Assembly: GCF_013276795.1 (NCBI RefSeq)
Contig: NZ_VMLR01000003.1
Coordinates: 434,001-498,000 of the forward strand
DNA length: 64,000 bases
Direction of reading: 5' to 3'
From: Streptococcus sp. 2342
Lineage (GTDB): Bacteria > Bacillota > Bacilli > Lactobacillales > Streptococcaceae
Made by a program: the position numbers and the translations under genes. How positions within the stretch are numbered: the first letter of the stretch is position 1; every line of letters starts with the position of its first letter. Shown piece after piece: positions 11,317-20,471 of the stretch. The notes beneath the pieces were generated by a model. The model ran no database searches, had not been told where the DNA came from, and saw only the letters and a program-made list of their open reading frames with translations.

Positions 11317-12600
11317 ATGTCTGTATCATTTGAAAACAAAGAAACAAACCGTGGTGTCTTGACTTTCACTATCTCTCAAGACCAAATCAAACCAGAATTG
11401 GATCGTGTCTTCAACTCAGTGAAGAAATCTCTTAATGTTCCAGGTTTCCGTAAAGGTCACCTTCCACGTCCTATCTTCGACAAAAAATTTGGTGAAGAGT
11501 CACTTTACCAAGACGTTATGAACGCTCTTTTGCCAAACGCTTATGAAGCAGCTGTAAAAGAAGCTGGTCTTGAAGTGGTTGCTCAACCAAAAATTGATGT
11601 AACTTCAATGGAAAAAGGTCAAGACTGGGTTATCACTGCTGAAGTTGTTACAAAACCTGAAGTAAAATTGGGTGACTACAAAAACCTTGAAGTATCAGTT
11701 GATGTAGAAAAAGAAGTAACTGACGCTGACGTTGAAGAGCGTATCGAACGCGAACGCAACAACTTGGCTGAATTGGTTATCAAAGAAGCAGCTGCTGAAA
11801 ATGGTGACACTGTTGTCATCGACTTCGTTGGTTCTATCGACGGTGTTGAATTTGATGGCGGAAAAGGTGAAAACTTCTCACTTGGACTTGGTTCAGGTCA
11901 ATTCATCCCTGGTTTCGAAGACCAATTGGTAGGTCACTCAGCTGGTGAAACTGTTGATGTTATCGTAACATTCCCAGAAGACTACCAAGCAGAAGACCTT
12001 GCAGGTAAAGAAGCTAAATTCGTAACAACTATCCACGAAGTAAAAGCTAAAGAAGTTCCAGCTCTTGACGATGAGCTTGCAAAAGACATCGACGAAGAAG
12101 TGGAAACACTTGCTGAATTGAAAGAAAAATACCGCAAGGAATTGGCTGCTGCTAAAGAAGAAGCTTACAAAGATGCAGTTGAAGGTGCAGCAATTGATAA
12201 AGCTGTAGAAAACGCTGAAATCGTAGAACTTCCAGAAGAAATGATTCACGAAGAAGTTCACCGTTCAGTAAATGAATTCCTTGGAAACTTGCAACGTCAA
12301 GGTATCAACCCTGACATGTACTTCCAAATCACTGGAACTACTCAAGAAGACCTTCACAATCAATACCAAGCAGAAGCTGAGTCACGTACTAAGACTAACC
12401 TTGTTATCGAAGCAGTTGCCAAAGCTGAAGGATTTGACGCTTCAGAAGAAGAAATCCAAAAAGAAGTTGAGCAATTGGCAGCAGACTACAACATGGAAGT
12501 TGCACAAGTACAAAGCTTGCTTTCAGCTGATATGTTGAAACACGATATCACAATCAAAAAAGCTGTTGAATTGATCACAAGCACAGCAACAGTTAAATAA
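11317..12600 (+). CDS. tig: Trigger factor, ribosome-associated chaperone and prolyl isomerase
   Basis: It binds the ribosome exit tunnel and helps nascent chains fold. The 427-residue length is normal. Order: ribosome-binding domain with the signature GFRKGHLPR (about 44-52), FKBP-type prolyl isomerase domain (about 150-245, [20 protein letters not shown]), then the long helical C-terminal chaperone domain. In the signature the usual Gly-Lys order reads KGHLP, a streptococcal form. Codon use is strongly biased, as in highly expressed genes. It is monocistronic, with its own promoter and a bidirectional terminator shared with convergent recD2. Confidence 0.97.
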   Translation: MSVSFENKETNRGVLTFTISQDQIKPELDRVFNSVKKSLNVPGFRKGHLPRPIFDKKFGEESLYQDVMNALLPNAYEAAVKEAGLEVVAQPKIDVTSMEKGQDWVITAEVVTKPEVKLGDYKNLEVSVDVEKEVTDADVEERIERERNNLAELVIKEAAAENGDTVVIDFVGSIDGVEFDGGKGENFSLGLGSGQFIPGFEDQLVGHSAGETVDVIVTFPEDYQAEDLAGKEAKFVTTIHEVKAKEVPALDDELAKDIDEEVETLAELKEKYRKELAAAKEEAYKDAVEGAAIDKAVENAEIVELPEEMIHEEVHRSVNEFLGNLQRQGINPDMYFQITGTTQEDLHNQYQAEAESRTKTNLVIEAVAKAEGFDASEEEIQKEVEQLAADYNMEVAQVQSLLSADMLKHDITIKKAVELITSTATVK

Positions 12601-12611
12601 TCTTAATAGAC

Positions 12612-12639
12612 AAAAAACCCACCTGCCTAGGTGGGTTTT
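12612..12639. terminator. Bidirectional terminator between tig and recD2
   Basis: AAAACCCACCT (12614-12624) and AGGTGGGTTTT (12629-12639) form an 11-bp stem with loop GCCT. T runs are present for both strands, so it serves tig (+) and recD2 (-). Confidence 0.88.
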
Positions 12640-12647
12640 CTGATACA

Positions 12648-15014
12648 CTATTTTCTAAAAATCTCTTTGAGGTCTGCGTCTGTAATCCCAATCATGGCCG
12701 GGATGCTGTCCCAGTTTTCTTCGGTTAGGATGTAGGATTGTTCAGAGGTACTTGATGTGGCTGTTTCAGAGACCGCTTGTTGCTTTTCTTCAATAGTTTC
12801 AATTAAATCACTGAAGCGTTCAATCAGATAGGTTTTTCGGGCAGTTCCGATGTGCTGGGTAGCATAGTCAAAGGCCTGTAATTCGCCTAGTAAGATAAGC
12901 TTGCTTTTGGCGCGTGTAATAGCTGTATAGATGAGATTGCGCTCCAGCATACGCCTACTAGCACTGGTGATAGGTAGGATGACAACAGGGAACTCACTTC
13001 CTTGGGATTTATGGATACTCATGGCATAGGCCAAGCGAATCTTGTACCATTCGTTACGTGGGTAAGAGACCTCGTTGCCATCAAAATCAATGACAATCTC
13101 GTCTTGTTTCGACTCGGTGTATTTACCAGGAATCAGGTCTGTGATAGCTCCCAAATCCCCATTAAAGACATTGATTTCAGCATCGTTGACCAAATGAATG
13201 ACCTTGTCGCCCTTACGATAATGGCACTGGGGAGCTTTAAAACTGACTTGATCTTTTTGTGGTGGGTTGAGCAGGTTTTGCATGAGCTGATTGATAGCAT
13301 CAATCCCTGCCGTCCCTCGGTACATGGGAGCCAGAACCTGAATATCACGGGCAGGAATACCACTTCTGAGAGCAGCGTCTAAGATCTTTTCAATCGTAGC
13401 AGGAATATGGCCGCTAGCAATTTCAAAGTAGGAACGGTCAGCTTTTTTCTGGGTGAAATCGGCTGGCAAGATACCCTGTCGAATCTGACTAGCTAGGGTG
13501 ACGATAGTTGATTCTTCGCTTTGTCGGTAAATTTTTTCCAAGCGAGTCTGAGGAATCAAGGGAATATGAAGTAGATCCGCTAGAACCTGTCCAGGACTGA
13601 CAGAAGGCAGCTGGTCGCTGTCACCCACGATGAGGATTTTACTGTTAGAAGAGATGTTGGAGAAGAGTTGATTGGCCAGCCAAGTGTCCACCATGGAAAA
13701 TTCATCCACGATGATAAAGTCGGCATCCAGATAATCTTCAAGATGACTGGTATCATCGTCGCCTGTCATTCCCAAGTGACGGTGTATGGTCGCACTAGGC
13801 AAGCCTGTCAATTCATTCATGCGACGAGCTGCTCGGCCAGTTGGAGCAGCAAGAAGAATCGGCAGGTTGCTTTTCTTCCTGAGATCAAGTCCTTCTAAAA
13901 GGGCATAAACAGCGATGATCCCATTGATAACAGTTGTCTTACCAGTACCAGGTCCACCTGTCAGGATAAAGACCTTGTTCTGGATAGCGTCACAAATCGC
14001 CTGTTTTTGAATGCTATCGTACTTAATCCCCAGATCTTCTTCGACAGTAGTGATATGTTTTTGAATGGTTTCTAAATCTTGGCTCTTCTGTTTTCCTTTT
14101 TCAAGGATACGAACCAAGTGACTACGGATGCCTTCCTCAGCGAAAAAGAGGCTGTTGTCAAAAATCTTGGTATCAATCTGCTGAACCTTGTCTTCTTCGA
14201 TCAAGTAGGAGAGTTCTTGGGCTACTTGGCTGGGGTCCAGTTCCACGGGGCGAGAAGATTCAAGGAGAGTAAGGGTTTGTTCTAGCAAATCCCGTGCTTC
14301 AACATAGGTATCCCCTGTTTCCATACAGGCCTGAAAAAGACTGTGAACTAGACCGGCACGAAAGCGTTCAGGAGCCTGACTTTCGATGCCTAGTTCCTCC
14401 GCTAATTGGTCAGCAATGGTAAATCCCAAACCCTTGATATCCTCAACCAATTGGTAGGGATAATTTTCAACCACATCAAGGGTTTCTTCCTTGTAAAAAT
14501 CTTGAATCTGAAAGGCTAGTTTGTTGGGAATGCCGTAGTTGGTCAGTTTAGCTAAAACCATCTCGGTTCCGTAGTTGAGACGGAGGGTGGAGACGAAAGC
14601 CTCGCGATTTTTTGCAGATAGTCCTGCAATGCCTTCTAGCTTTTCTGGGTGTTGCAGAATCTCGTCAATGGTATTGTCGCCATAGGTATCCACGATTTTC
14701 TGAGCTGTCTTGAGACCAATTCCCTTGAAATGGCTACTTGAAAAGTATTTGACAAGCCCTTTGCTAGTTGGTTTTGCGCGTTCATAACGGCTGATTTGCA
14801 GCTGCTCCCCGTACTTGGAGTGCTGGACAATTTGTCCCCAAAAAGTATAGTCTTCTCCCTCAATTACATCAGCCATGGTGCCCGTGACAATGATTTCAAA
14901 ATCATCAAAATCCTCTGCGTCCGTATCGTTGATTTCTAGGAGGAGGATGCGATAAAAATTGCTGGGATTTTCAAAAATAATCCGTTCAATGGTTCCTGAA
15001 AAATAAACTTCCAT
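12648..15014 (-). CDS. recD2: RecD-like 5'-3' DNA helicase, ATP dependent
   Basis: RecD2 is the RecBC-independent member of the RecD superfamily 1B helicases and acts in DNA repair. The start at 15014 (MEVYFSGTIERI) is chosen because AAGGA lies 7 bp upstream and this is the usual streptococcal N-terminus; an in-frame ATG at 15068 lies inside the BOX element. The protein is 788 residues: an N-terminal OB/helix-hairpin part, Walker A GGPGTGKTT near residue 352, Walker B IIVDEFSMVD near 430, and the C-terminal helicase motif AYAMSIHKSQGSEFP. The last 40 residues are Ser/Thr/Glu rich. It is convergent with tig and separated from lepB by a BOX repeat. Confidence 0.95.
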   Translation of the reverse strand: MEVYFSGTIERIIFENPSNFYRILLLEINDTDAEDFDDFEIIVTGTMADVIEGEDYTFWGQIVQHSKYGEQLQISRYERAKPTSKGLVKYFSSSHFKGIGLKTAQKIVDTYGDNTIDEILQHPEKLEGIAGLSAKNREAFVSTLRLNYGTEMVLAKLTNYGIPNKLAFQIQDFYKEETLDVVENYPYQLVEDIKGLGFTIADQLAEELGIESQAPERFRAGLVHSLFQACMETGDTYVEARDLLEQTLTLLESSRPVELDPSQVAQELSYLIEEDKVQQIDTKIFDNSLFFAEEGIRSHLVRILEKGKQKSQDLETIQKHITTVEEDLGIKYDSIQKQAICDAIQNKVFILTGGPGTGKTTVINGIIAVYALLEGLDLRKKSNLPILLAAPTGRAARRMNELTGLPSATIHRHLGMTGDDDTSHLEDYLDADFIIVDEFSMVDTWLANQLFSNISSNSKILIVGDSDQLPSVSPGQVLADLLHIPLIPQTRLEKIYRQSEESTIVTLASQIRQGILPADFTQKKADRSYFEIASGHIPATIEKILDAALRSGIPARDIQVLAPMYRGTAGIDAINQLMQNLLNPPQKDQVSFKAPQCHYRKGDKVIHLVNDAEINVFNGDLGAITDLIPGKYTESKQDEIVIDFDGNEVSYPRNEWYKIRLAYAMSIHKSQGSEFPVVILPITSASRRMLERNLIYTAITRAKSKLILLGELQAFDYATQHIGTARKTYLIERFSDLIETIEEKQQAVSETATSSTSEQSYILTEENWDSIPAMIGITDADLKEIFRK

Positions 15015-15045
15015 AAGATTCCTTTGCATAAATAGGTGAGAGTTA

Positions 15046-15158
15046 ATACTCTTCGAAAATATCTTCAAACCACGTCAGCTCTATCTGCAACCTCAAAACA
15101 CTGTTTTGAGCAACCTGCGGCTAGCTTCCTAGTTTGCTCTTTGATTTTCATTGAGTAT
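15046..15158 (+). repeat. BOX element, short form (boxA joined to boxC)
   Basis: The left end TACTCTTCGAAAATATCTTC with ACCACGTCAGC is the start of boxA, and the right end GAGCAACCTGCGGCTAGC through TTTTCATTGAGTATA is boxC. The middle holds one CTCAAAACACTGTTTTGAG palindrome. At about 113 bp there is no separate boxB and part of boxA is missing. It lies between lepB and recD2, covering the region just upstream of the recD2 start. Confidence 0.8.
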
Positions 15159-15216
15159 AATTTTGTTTCTATCTTAATCAAACTGGATAGTGAATAATCA
15201 TATTCTCACGATAGAA

Positions 15217-15250
15217 GAAGAGGCTGAGATTGGTGATTCTCGGCCTCTTC
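15217..15250 (-). terminator. Terminator-like hairpin after lepB
   Basis: GAAGAGGCTGAG (15217-15228) pairs with CTCGGCCTCTTC (15239-15250), one wobble, loop of 10. It lies directly after the lepB stop on the minus strand; the T run there is interrupted, so termination may be partial. Confidence 0.6.
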
Positions 15251-15256
15251 GATTTC

Positions 15257-15871
15257 TTAAAATGTTCCGATACGGGTGATTGGCCAGAAGCGGAATTTAG
15301 CTTCCCCTGTGATATCTTTTGCTTTAAAAGTACCTACATGGCGGCTGTCGCTCGAAACCAAGCGGTCGTCTCCGAGGAGAAGGTATTCTCCTTCTGGGAC
15401 AGTAAAGCTAAAGTTGGTGTTATAGTTGACATCAACTGTGAAGGCTTGGGCTTTTTCAGCGATACTTCTAAAGAAAGTGCCTTTATTTCCTTCAAATCCC
15501 TTGCCTGAGTAAGTGCTTTGGAGTTTATCATCCTTGAAACGTTTGATGTAGTCAGCTAGGTAAGGCTCATCCGTCTCTTTATCATTGATGTAAAGTTTAT
15601 CATTTTCGTAACGGATGGTGTCGCCAGGCATTCCGATAACACGTTTGACGATGTCCTTATTCCCATCATCTTCATGGGCCACCACGATATCAAAACGGTC
15701 AATAGGGAGGTGCTTAACGACAAAGAGAATTTCTCCATCCGCTAGGGTAGGATCCATGGAATGCCCTTCTACGCGGACATTACTCCAAAAAAAGATACGA
15801 CTTAAAGCTAGTAATGACAGAATCAGGAGGAACAATCCCCACTCTTTTAAGAAATGTTTAAATGAATTCAT
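15257..15871 (-). CDS. lepB: Signal peptidase I
   Basis: This membrane-bound serine protease removes signal peptides from exported proteins. The 204-residue protein has one N-terminal membrane helix (about 10-29). The catalytic serine is Ser38 in EGHSMDPTL, and the general-base lysine is Lys76 in DIVKRVIGMPGD. Both match the Ser/Lys dyad positions of the pneumococcal enzyme. The C-terminal box LLLGDDRLVSSDSRHVG (about 166-182) is present. The gene starts 3 bp after rnhC, so the two form a minus-strand operon, rnhC-lepB. Confidence 0.95.
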   Translation of the reverse strand: MNSFKHFLKEWGLFLLILSLLALSRIFFWSNVRVEGHSMDPTLADGEILFVVKHLPIDRFDIVVAHEDDGNKDIVKRVIGMPGDTIRYENDKLYINDKETDEPYLADYIKRFKDDKLQSTYSGKGFEGNKGTFFRSIAEKAQAFTVDVNYNTNFSFTVPEGEYLLLGDDRLVSSDSRHVGTFKAKDITGEAKFRFWPITRIGTF

Positions 15872-15874
15872 AAT

Positions 15875-16756
15875 TTACCTTTCTAAGCGTTTTTTCGCTT
15901 TTTCAGTATTTTTAAAGTGCAGTTTGGCGCAGAAGTTAAGTCCCTGCATACCATAGGCTTGCAAAATCTGGCTAGCTACCTTATCAGAAGCCGTTCCAGC
16001 TCCACTTGGTAGCTGATAGCCCAGCTCTCGTCCCAGATTTTCAAGATTTTCCAGAAAGAGATCACGCGCAATGATAGAAGAAACTGCGACAGCCAAGTAT
16101 TTGCCCTCAGCTTTTTCTTCCAAGCTGATAGGATTGCTGAAACGATTGGCCTCTTGTGCCAAGTACTTGTCATAATTTTTAGCACTGGTAAAGGCATCAA
16201 TCACAATTTTCTCAGGCTGAACACCTTTTTGAAGGAGGAGATAGATAGCCTGATTATGGAGGGCAACCTTAACCGAAACAGCATTGTAGCGGTCTCCGAT
16301 GACCTCGTTGTACTTGCTGGGTGAGAGAAGGAGTGCCTGGTGTTGGATTTTTTCCTTGAGGATAGGGGCAATCTGACGGATCTTTTGGTCGGTCAGAGTT
16401 TTAGAATCTCCCACACCGAGTTTTCGCAAGAAAGCATGCTGGTCAGGTGTGACAAAGGAAGCCACAACTGCAAGTCCACCAAAGTAGGAACCATTTCCAA
16501 CCTCATCCGTCCCAATCAAAGGGAGATTTTGTCCACTGGTTTCCTCTACAGCTTGATAGCCAAAGAAACGAGCGTATTTCTCAGCTCCTTCACCCTGAAG
16601 CAAGACCTTTCCAGAAGTATAGATAGAAACCGTTGCTTGAGGTAGTCGCAAAAAGTAGCGAATATAGGGATTCTTGCTGGGAGCCAGACTGCTTTGATAG
16701 TGTTCAAGAAAAGCCTGAATCTCCTTTTCGCTTGGTGTGAGTGTTATACTTGCCAT
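15875..16756 (-). CDS. rnhC: Ribonuclease HIII
   Basis: It cleaves the RNA strand of RNA-DNA hybrids. The 293-residue length and the N-terminal TBP-like extension (about 1-75) mark it as HIII rather than HII. The active-site segment is [13 protein letters not shown] with Asp84 and Glu85; [15 protein letters not shown] later carries another conserved acidic residue. Its ATG at 16756 is divergent from zapA, and the two start sites are 87 bp apart. lepB follows after 3 bp, probably as one transcript. Confidence 0.95.
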   Translation of the reverse strand: MASITLTPSEKEIQAFLEHYQSSLAPSKNPYIRYFLRLPQATVSIYTSGKVLLQGEGAEKYARFFGYQAVEETSGQNLPLIGTDEVGNGSYFGGLAVVASFVTPDQHAFLRKLGVGDSKTLTDQKIRQIAPILKEKIQHQALLLSPSKYNEVIGDRYNAVSVKVALHNQAIYLLLQKGVQPEKIVIDAFTSAKNYDKYLAQEANRFSNPISLEEKAEGKYLAVAVSSIIARDLFLENLENLGRELGYQLPSGAGTASDKVASQILQAYGMQGLNFCAKLHFKNTEKAKKRLER

Positions 16757-16796
16757 AGTTTCTATTGTACCATAAAAGCAGGCAAATTTGTAAAAA

Positions 16797-16836
16797 CTGA
16801 CAAAATTAGCGAATTTTGGTATAATATCGTGAGGTG
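16797..16836 (+). promoter_or_regulatory. Promoter and RBS of zapA-cvpA
   Basis: CTGACA at 16797-16802, a 17-bp spacer and TATAAT at 16820-16825 with TGG before it (extended -10). GAGGTG at 16831-16836 is the ribosome site and fixes the start at the ATG 16843, not the GTG at 16834 that lies within it. Confidence 0.82.
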
Positions 16837-16842
16837 AATTTT

Positions 16843-17145
16843 ATGGCAAATCTAAATCGATTCAAATTTACATTCGGGAAAAAATCATTAACCTTGACAA
16901 GCGAGCATGATAATCTTTTTATGGAGGAAATCGCCAAGGTTGCGACAGAAAAATACCAAGCAATTAAAGAACAAATGCCTAGCGCAGATGATGAAACAAT
17001 CGCTCTTTTGTTGGCAGTCAACTGTTTGTCAACTCAACTCAGCCGTGAGATTGAATTTGATGATAAGGAGCAAGAATTAGAAGAACTCCGTCACAAGCTT
17101 GTGACTTGTAAGCAAGAACAGAGCAAGATTGAGGATTCCTTATGA
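16843..17145 (+). CDS. zapA: Cell division protein ZapA-like
   Basis: ZapA binds FtsZ and stabilises the division ring. The 100-residue protein has an N-terminal beta-rich head (MANLNRFKFTFGKKSLTLTS) and a C-terminal coiled coil (about 60-100, ELEELRHKLVTCKQEQSKI), the ZapA architecture. The ATG at 16843 is preferred because of ribosome-site spacing. The stop overlaps the cvpA start by 4 bp (ATGA). In Firmicutes zapA-cvpA-mutS2 is a common order, which supports the call. Confidence 0.85.
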   Translation: MANLNRFKFTFGKKSLTLTSEHDNLFMEEIAKVATEKYQAIKEQMPSADDETIALLLAVNCLSTQLSREIEFDDKEQELEELRHKLVTCKQEQSKIEDSL

Positions 17146-17690
17146 TTTCACTCCTTCTTCTATTGGTCTTGGCTTGGGGATTTTATATCGGCTATCGGAG
17201 AGGTCTGCTCTTACAGGTTTATTACCTGATTTCAGCCATGGCATCGGCTTTTGTGGCTGGCCAGTTTTATAAGGGACTGGGAGAGCAATTTCATTTGCTG
17301 CTCCCTTATGCAAATCCGCAGGAAGGTCAGGGAACTTTCTTTTTCCCATCGGATCAACTCTTTCAGTTGGATAAGGTCTTTTACGCAGGGATCGGCTACT
17401 TGCTTGTATTTGGGATTGTCTATAGCATCGGTCGTTTACTTGGTCTCCTCTTACACTTGATTCCTAGTAAAAAGCTTGGTGGCAAGTTGTTCCAAGTTTC
17501 AGCAGGTATCTTGTCCATGTTGGTGACCTTATTTGTCTTGCAAATGGCTTTGACCATCTTGGCGACCATCCCCATGGCAGCTATACAAAATCCTCTTGAA
17601 AAGAGTATCGTCGCAAAACACATCATCCAGAGCATACCGGTAACAACCAGTTGGCTCAAACAAATCTGGGTGACAAATTTAATCGGATAA
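17142..17690 (+). CDS. cvpA: CvpA family membrane protein
   Basis: The 182-residue integral membrane protein has about four hydrophobic segments and the CvpA-type opening (ISLLLLLVLAWGFYIGYRRGLLLQ). The Escherichia coli member is required for colicin V production, but the role in streptococci is not established; links to envelope integrity are inference. It overlaps zapA by 4 bp. A near-palindromic hairpin follows the stop, so mutS2 may be partly uncoupled. Confidence 0.8.
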   Translation: MISLLLLLVLAWGFYIGYRRGLLLQVYYLISAMASAFVAGQFYKGLGEQFHLLLPYANPQEGQGTFFFPSDQLFQLDKVFYAGIGYLLVFGIVYSIGRLLGLLLHLIPSKKLGGKLFQVSAGILSMLVTLFVLQMALTILATIPMAAIQNPLEKSIVAKHIIQSIPVTTSWLKQIWVTNLIG

Positions 17691-17720
17691 AAAGGGCAGG
17701 AAATTTCCTAGCCCTTTGTT
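17691..17720 (+). terminator. Weak terminator after cvpA
   Basis: AAAGGGC (17691-17697) pairs with GCCCTTT (17711-17717), and the inner GGAAATTTCC is itself palindromic. The T run after it is short, so read-through into mutS2 is likely. Confidence 0.55.
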
Positions 17721-17792
17721 TACAGATTGACTAGAATCTATCAGAATGTAAAAAGCTACCGCACCTAGACATTCAAAGACAAGGAAATAACG

Positions 17793-20129
17793 ATGAATAA
17801 GAAAATATTAGAAACATTAGAGTTCAATAAGGTCAAGGCTTTGTTTGAACCCCATTTGTTGACCGAGCAGGGCTTGGAGCAATTGAGACAGCTGGCTCCG
17901 ACTGCCAAAGCAGATAAAATCAAACAGGCTTTTGCTGAGATGAAGGAAATGCAGGCTCTCTTTGTCGAGCAACCGCATTTTACTATTCTCGCAACTAAGG
18001 AAATCGCAGGAGTCTGCAAGAGGTTGGAGATGGGAGCGGACCTCAATATCGAGGAGTTCCTACTCTTGAAGCGCGTACTTCTTGCCAGCCGAGAACTGCA
18101 AAGTTTTTATGCTAATCTGGAAAATGTCAGCTTGGAAGAATTAGCCCTTTGGTTTGAGAAATTACATGATTTTCCGCAATTACAAGGAAATCTCCAAGCC
18201 TTTAATGATGCAGGTTTCATTGAAAATTTTGCCAGTGAAGAATTGGCGCGCATCCGTCGAAAAATCCATGATAGCGAGAGTCAGGTACGCGATGTTTTAC
18301 AGGATCTGCTCAAGCAAAAAGCGCAGATGTTGACAGAAGGGATTATTGCCAGCAGAAATGGCCGTCAGGTTCTACCTGTCAAAAACACTTACCGTAATAA
18401 GATTGCAGGTGTCGTCCATGATATTTCTGCCAGCGGAAACACCGTCTATATCGAACCCCGTGAGGTGGTCAAACTGAGCGAAGAAATCGCTAGTCTGCGA
18501 GCAGATGAGCGCTATGAAATGCTTCGCATTCTCCAAGAAATCTCGGAGCGTGTTCGCCCTCATGCGGCTGAGATTGCTAATGACGCTTGGATTATCGGCC
18601 ATCTGGACTTGATTCGTGCCAAGGTCCGCTTTATCCAAGAAAGGCAAGCAGTCGTTCCTAAGCTGTCAGAAAATCAAGAGATTCAACTGCTACATGTCTG
18701 CCATCCTTTGGTCAAAAATGCCGTCGCAAATGATGTCCATTTTGGTCAGGATTTAACAGCCATTGTCATTACAGGTCCCAATACAGGTGGGAAGACCATC
18801 ATGCTTAAAACTCTGGGTTTGACGCAGGTTATGGCTCAGTCTGGTTTGCCAATTTTAGCAGACAAGGGAAGTCGTGTGGGTATTTTTGAAGAAATCTTTG
18901 CTGATATTGGAGATGAGCAGTCTATTGAGCAGAGCTTGTCTACCTTCTCTAGCCACATGACCAATATTGTGGATATTCTTGGCAAGGTTAACCAACATTC
19001 ACTCTTAATCTTGGATGAGTTGGGGGCTGGTACCGATCCTCAAGAGGGAGCCGCCCTTGCCATGGCTATTCTGGAGGACCTTCGCCTGCGTCAAGTCAAG
19101 ACCATGGCGACCACCCACTATCCCGAACTCAAGGCCTACGGTATTGAGACAGCCTTTGTGCAAAATGCCAGCATGGAGTTTGATACTGCAACTCTACGCC
19201 CGACCTATCGCTTTATGCAGGGCGTTCCTGGTCGAAGTAATGCCTTTGAAATTGCCAAACGTCTAGGCTTATCTGAAGTTATCGTAGGGGATGCCAGTCA
19301 GCAGGTTGATCAGGACAATGATGTCAACCGGATTATTGAGCAACTGGAAGAGCAGACGCTGGAAAGCCGTAAACGCTTGGACAATATCCGTGAGGTGGAG
19401 CAAGAAAATCTCAAGATGAACCGTGCGCTCAAAAAACTTTACAACGAGCTCAATCGTGAAAAGGAAACCGAGCTTAATAAGGCGCGTGAACAGGCTGCTG
19501 AGATTGTGGACATGGCTCTAAGTGAGAGTGACCAGATTCTCAAAAATCTCCACAGCAAATCTCAACTTAAACCCCACGAAATCATAGAAGCCAAGGCCAA
19601 GTTGAAAAAATTGGCTCCTGAAAAAGTAGATTTGTCTAAAAACAAGGTCCTTCAAAAAGTTAAGAAAAAACGAGCTCCAAAGGTAGGAGATGATATCGTG
19701 GTTCTCAGTTACGGTCAGCGTGGTACCTTGACAAGTCAGCTTAAGGACGGCCGTTGGGAAGCCCAAGTTGGTTTGATCAAGATGTCCTTGGAAGAAAAAG
19801 AATTTGACCTTGTTCAAGCCCAGCAAGAAAAGCAAGTCAAGAAGAAACAAGTCAATGTTGTGAAACGAACTTCTGGTCGAGGACCTCAAGCCAGACTGGA
19901 CCTTCGAGGCAAGCGTTATGAAGAAGCCATGAATGAGCTAGATGCCTTTATCGACCAAGCCTTGCTTAACAATATGGCCCAAGTCGATATCATCCATGGT
20001 ATCGGAACAGGTGTCATCCGTGAAGGTGTCACTAAATATCTACAAAGAAACAAACATGTCAAGAGTTTCGGCTATGCCCCACAAAATGCTGGAGGCAGTG
20101 GTGCGACTATTGTGACCTTTAAAGGATAG
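17793..20129 (+). CDS. mutS2: MutS2 (RqcU-type) ATPase with Smr domain
   Basis: MutS2 is a MutS paralogue without the mismatch-recognition domain. It acts on recombination intermediates and, in Firmicutes, on collided ribosomes. The 778-residue protein has core and clamp helices (1-300) and the ATPase with Walker [13 protein letters not shown] (about 328-339). Walker B is [16 protein letters not shown] (about 403-418) and a long coiled region spans about 510-620. The C-terminal Smr endonuclease domain (about 700-778) carries [11 protein letters not shown] and HGIGTGVIR. All motifs are intact. It follows cvpA by about 100 bp. Confidence 0.96.
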   Translation: MNKKILETLEFNKVKALFEPHLLTEQGLEQLRQLAPTAKADKIKQAFAEMKEMQALFVEQPHFTILATKEIAGVCKRLEMGADLNIEEFLLLKRVLLASRELQSFYANLENVSLEELALWFEKLHDFPQLQGNLQAFNDAGFIENFASEELARIRRKIHDSESQVRDVLQDLLKQKAQMLTEGIIASRNGRQVLPVKNTYRNKIAGVVHDISASGNTVYIEPREVVKLSEEIASLRADERYEMLRILQEISERVRPHAAEIANDAWIIGHLDLIRAKVRFIQERQAVVPKLSENQEIQLLHVCHPLVKNAVANDVHFGQDLTAIVITGPNTGGKTIMLKTLGLTQVMAQSGLPILADKGSRVGIFEEIFADIGDEQSIEQSLSTFSSHMTNIVDILGKVNQHSLLILDELGAGTDPQEGAALAMAILEDLRLRQVKTMATTHYPELKAYGIETAFVQNASMEFDTATLRPTYRFMQGVPGRSNAFEIAKRLGLSEVIVGDASQQVDQDNDVNRIIEQLEEQTLESRKRLDNIREVEQENLKMNRALKKLYNELNREKETELNKAREQAAEIVDMALSESDQILKNLHSKSQLKPHEIIEAKAKLKKLAPEKVDLSKNKVLQKVKKKRAPKVGDDIVVLSYGQRGTLTSQLKDGRWEAQVGLIKMSLEEKEFDLVQAQQEKQVKKKQVNVVKRTSGRGPQARLDLRGKRYEEAMNELDAFIDQALLNNMAQVDIIHGIGTGVIREGVTKYLQRNKHVKSFGYAPQNAGGSGATIVTFKG

Positions 20130-20187
20130 CAGTATTCTGGACTTTATAAAGTAAAAACTGTTGAACTAATTTTTACTAATAAACACA

Positions 20188-20216
20188 TTGACAAAAGCCA
20201 ACATTTTTTGTAAAAT
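20188..20216 (+). promoter_or_regulatory. Promoter of the glycine riboswitch and symporter
   Basis: TTGACA at 20188-20193, a 17-bp spacer and TAAAAT at 20211-20216. It is followed by a leader of about 250 nt containing the aptamer. Confidence 0.8.
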
Positions 20217-20289
20217 AAGAATCAATTAAATACCAACACCGAATGAAGTTTAATAGAAGTGGGGAATCGTTTGATTTTCCATGACTGTA

Positions 20290-20380
20290 AATGGACGGAA
20301 CTCTGGAGAGACCGTAAAGGCACCGAAGGGGCAAGGCAGGCAACTGCTCAAACTCTCAGGTAAAAGGACAGAGCTAGGAT
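20290..20380 (+). ncRNA. Glycine riboswitch (gcvT type), single aptamer
   Basis: The conserved blocks are all visible: GGACGGAACTCTGGAGAGACC (20293-20313), GGCACCGAAGGGGCAA (20319-20334) and CTCTCAGGTAAAAGGACAGAG (20353-20373). There is one aptamer only, not the tandem pair of Bacillus gcvT leaders. A strong terminator follows at 20413-20446, so control is probably at transcription termination in front of the amino acid symporter gene. A similar leader before a sodium:alanine symporter is known in S. pyogenes, where glycine was reported to lower expression. Confidence 0.92.
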
Positions 20381-20412
20381 AGACCGCTTTTTAGCATTTA
20401 TCTAAGCATTCC

Positions 20413-20446
20413 AGAGTACATGTATCTTGCATGTGCTCTTTCTTTT
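20413..20446 (+). terminator. Expression-platform terminator of the glycine riboswitch
   Basis: AGAGTACATG (20413-20422) pairs with CATGTGCTCT (20430-20439), one wobble, loop TATCTTG, followed by TTTCTTTT. It ends 26 bp before the symporter ATG. Confidence 0.85.
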
Positions 20447-20471
20447 GGGGTTGAAAGGATAGGAGAAGGAA

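Noticed and set aside
12648..15014. Shadow frames opposite recD2, serS, gat and other genes
   Set aside because: They lack RBS and family features and follow the codon pattern of the real gene on the other strand.
15015..15068. Longer N-terminus for recD2
   Set aside because: The extra 18 codons start in the BOX element; the ATG at 15014 has a good RBS and the usual streptococcal beginning.
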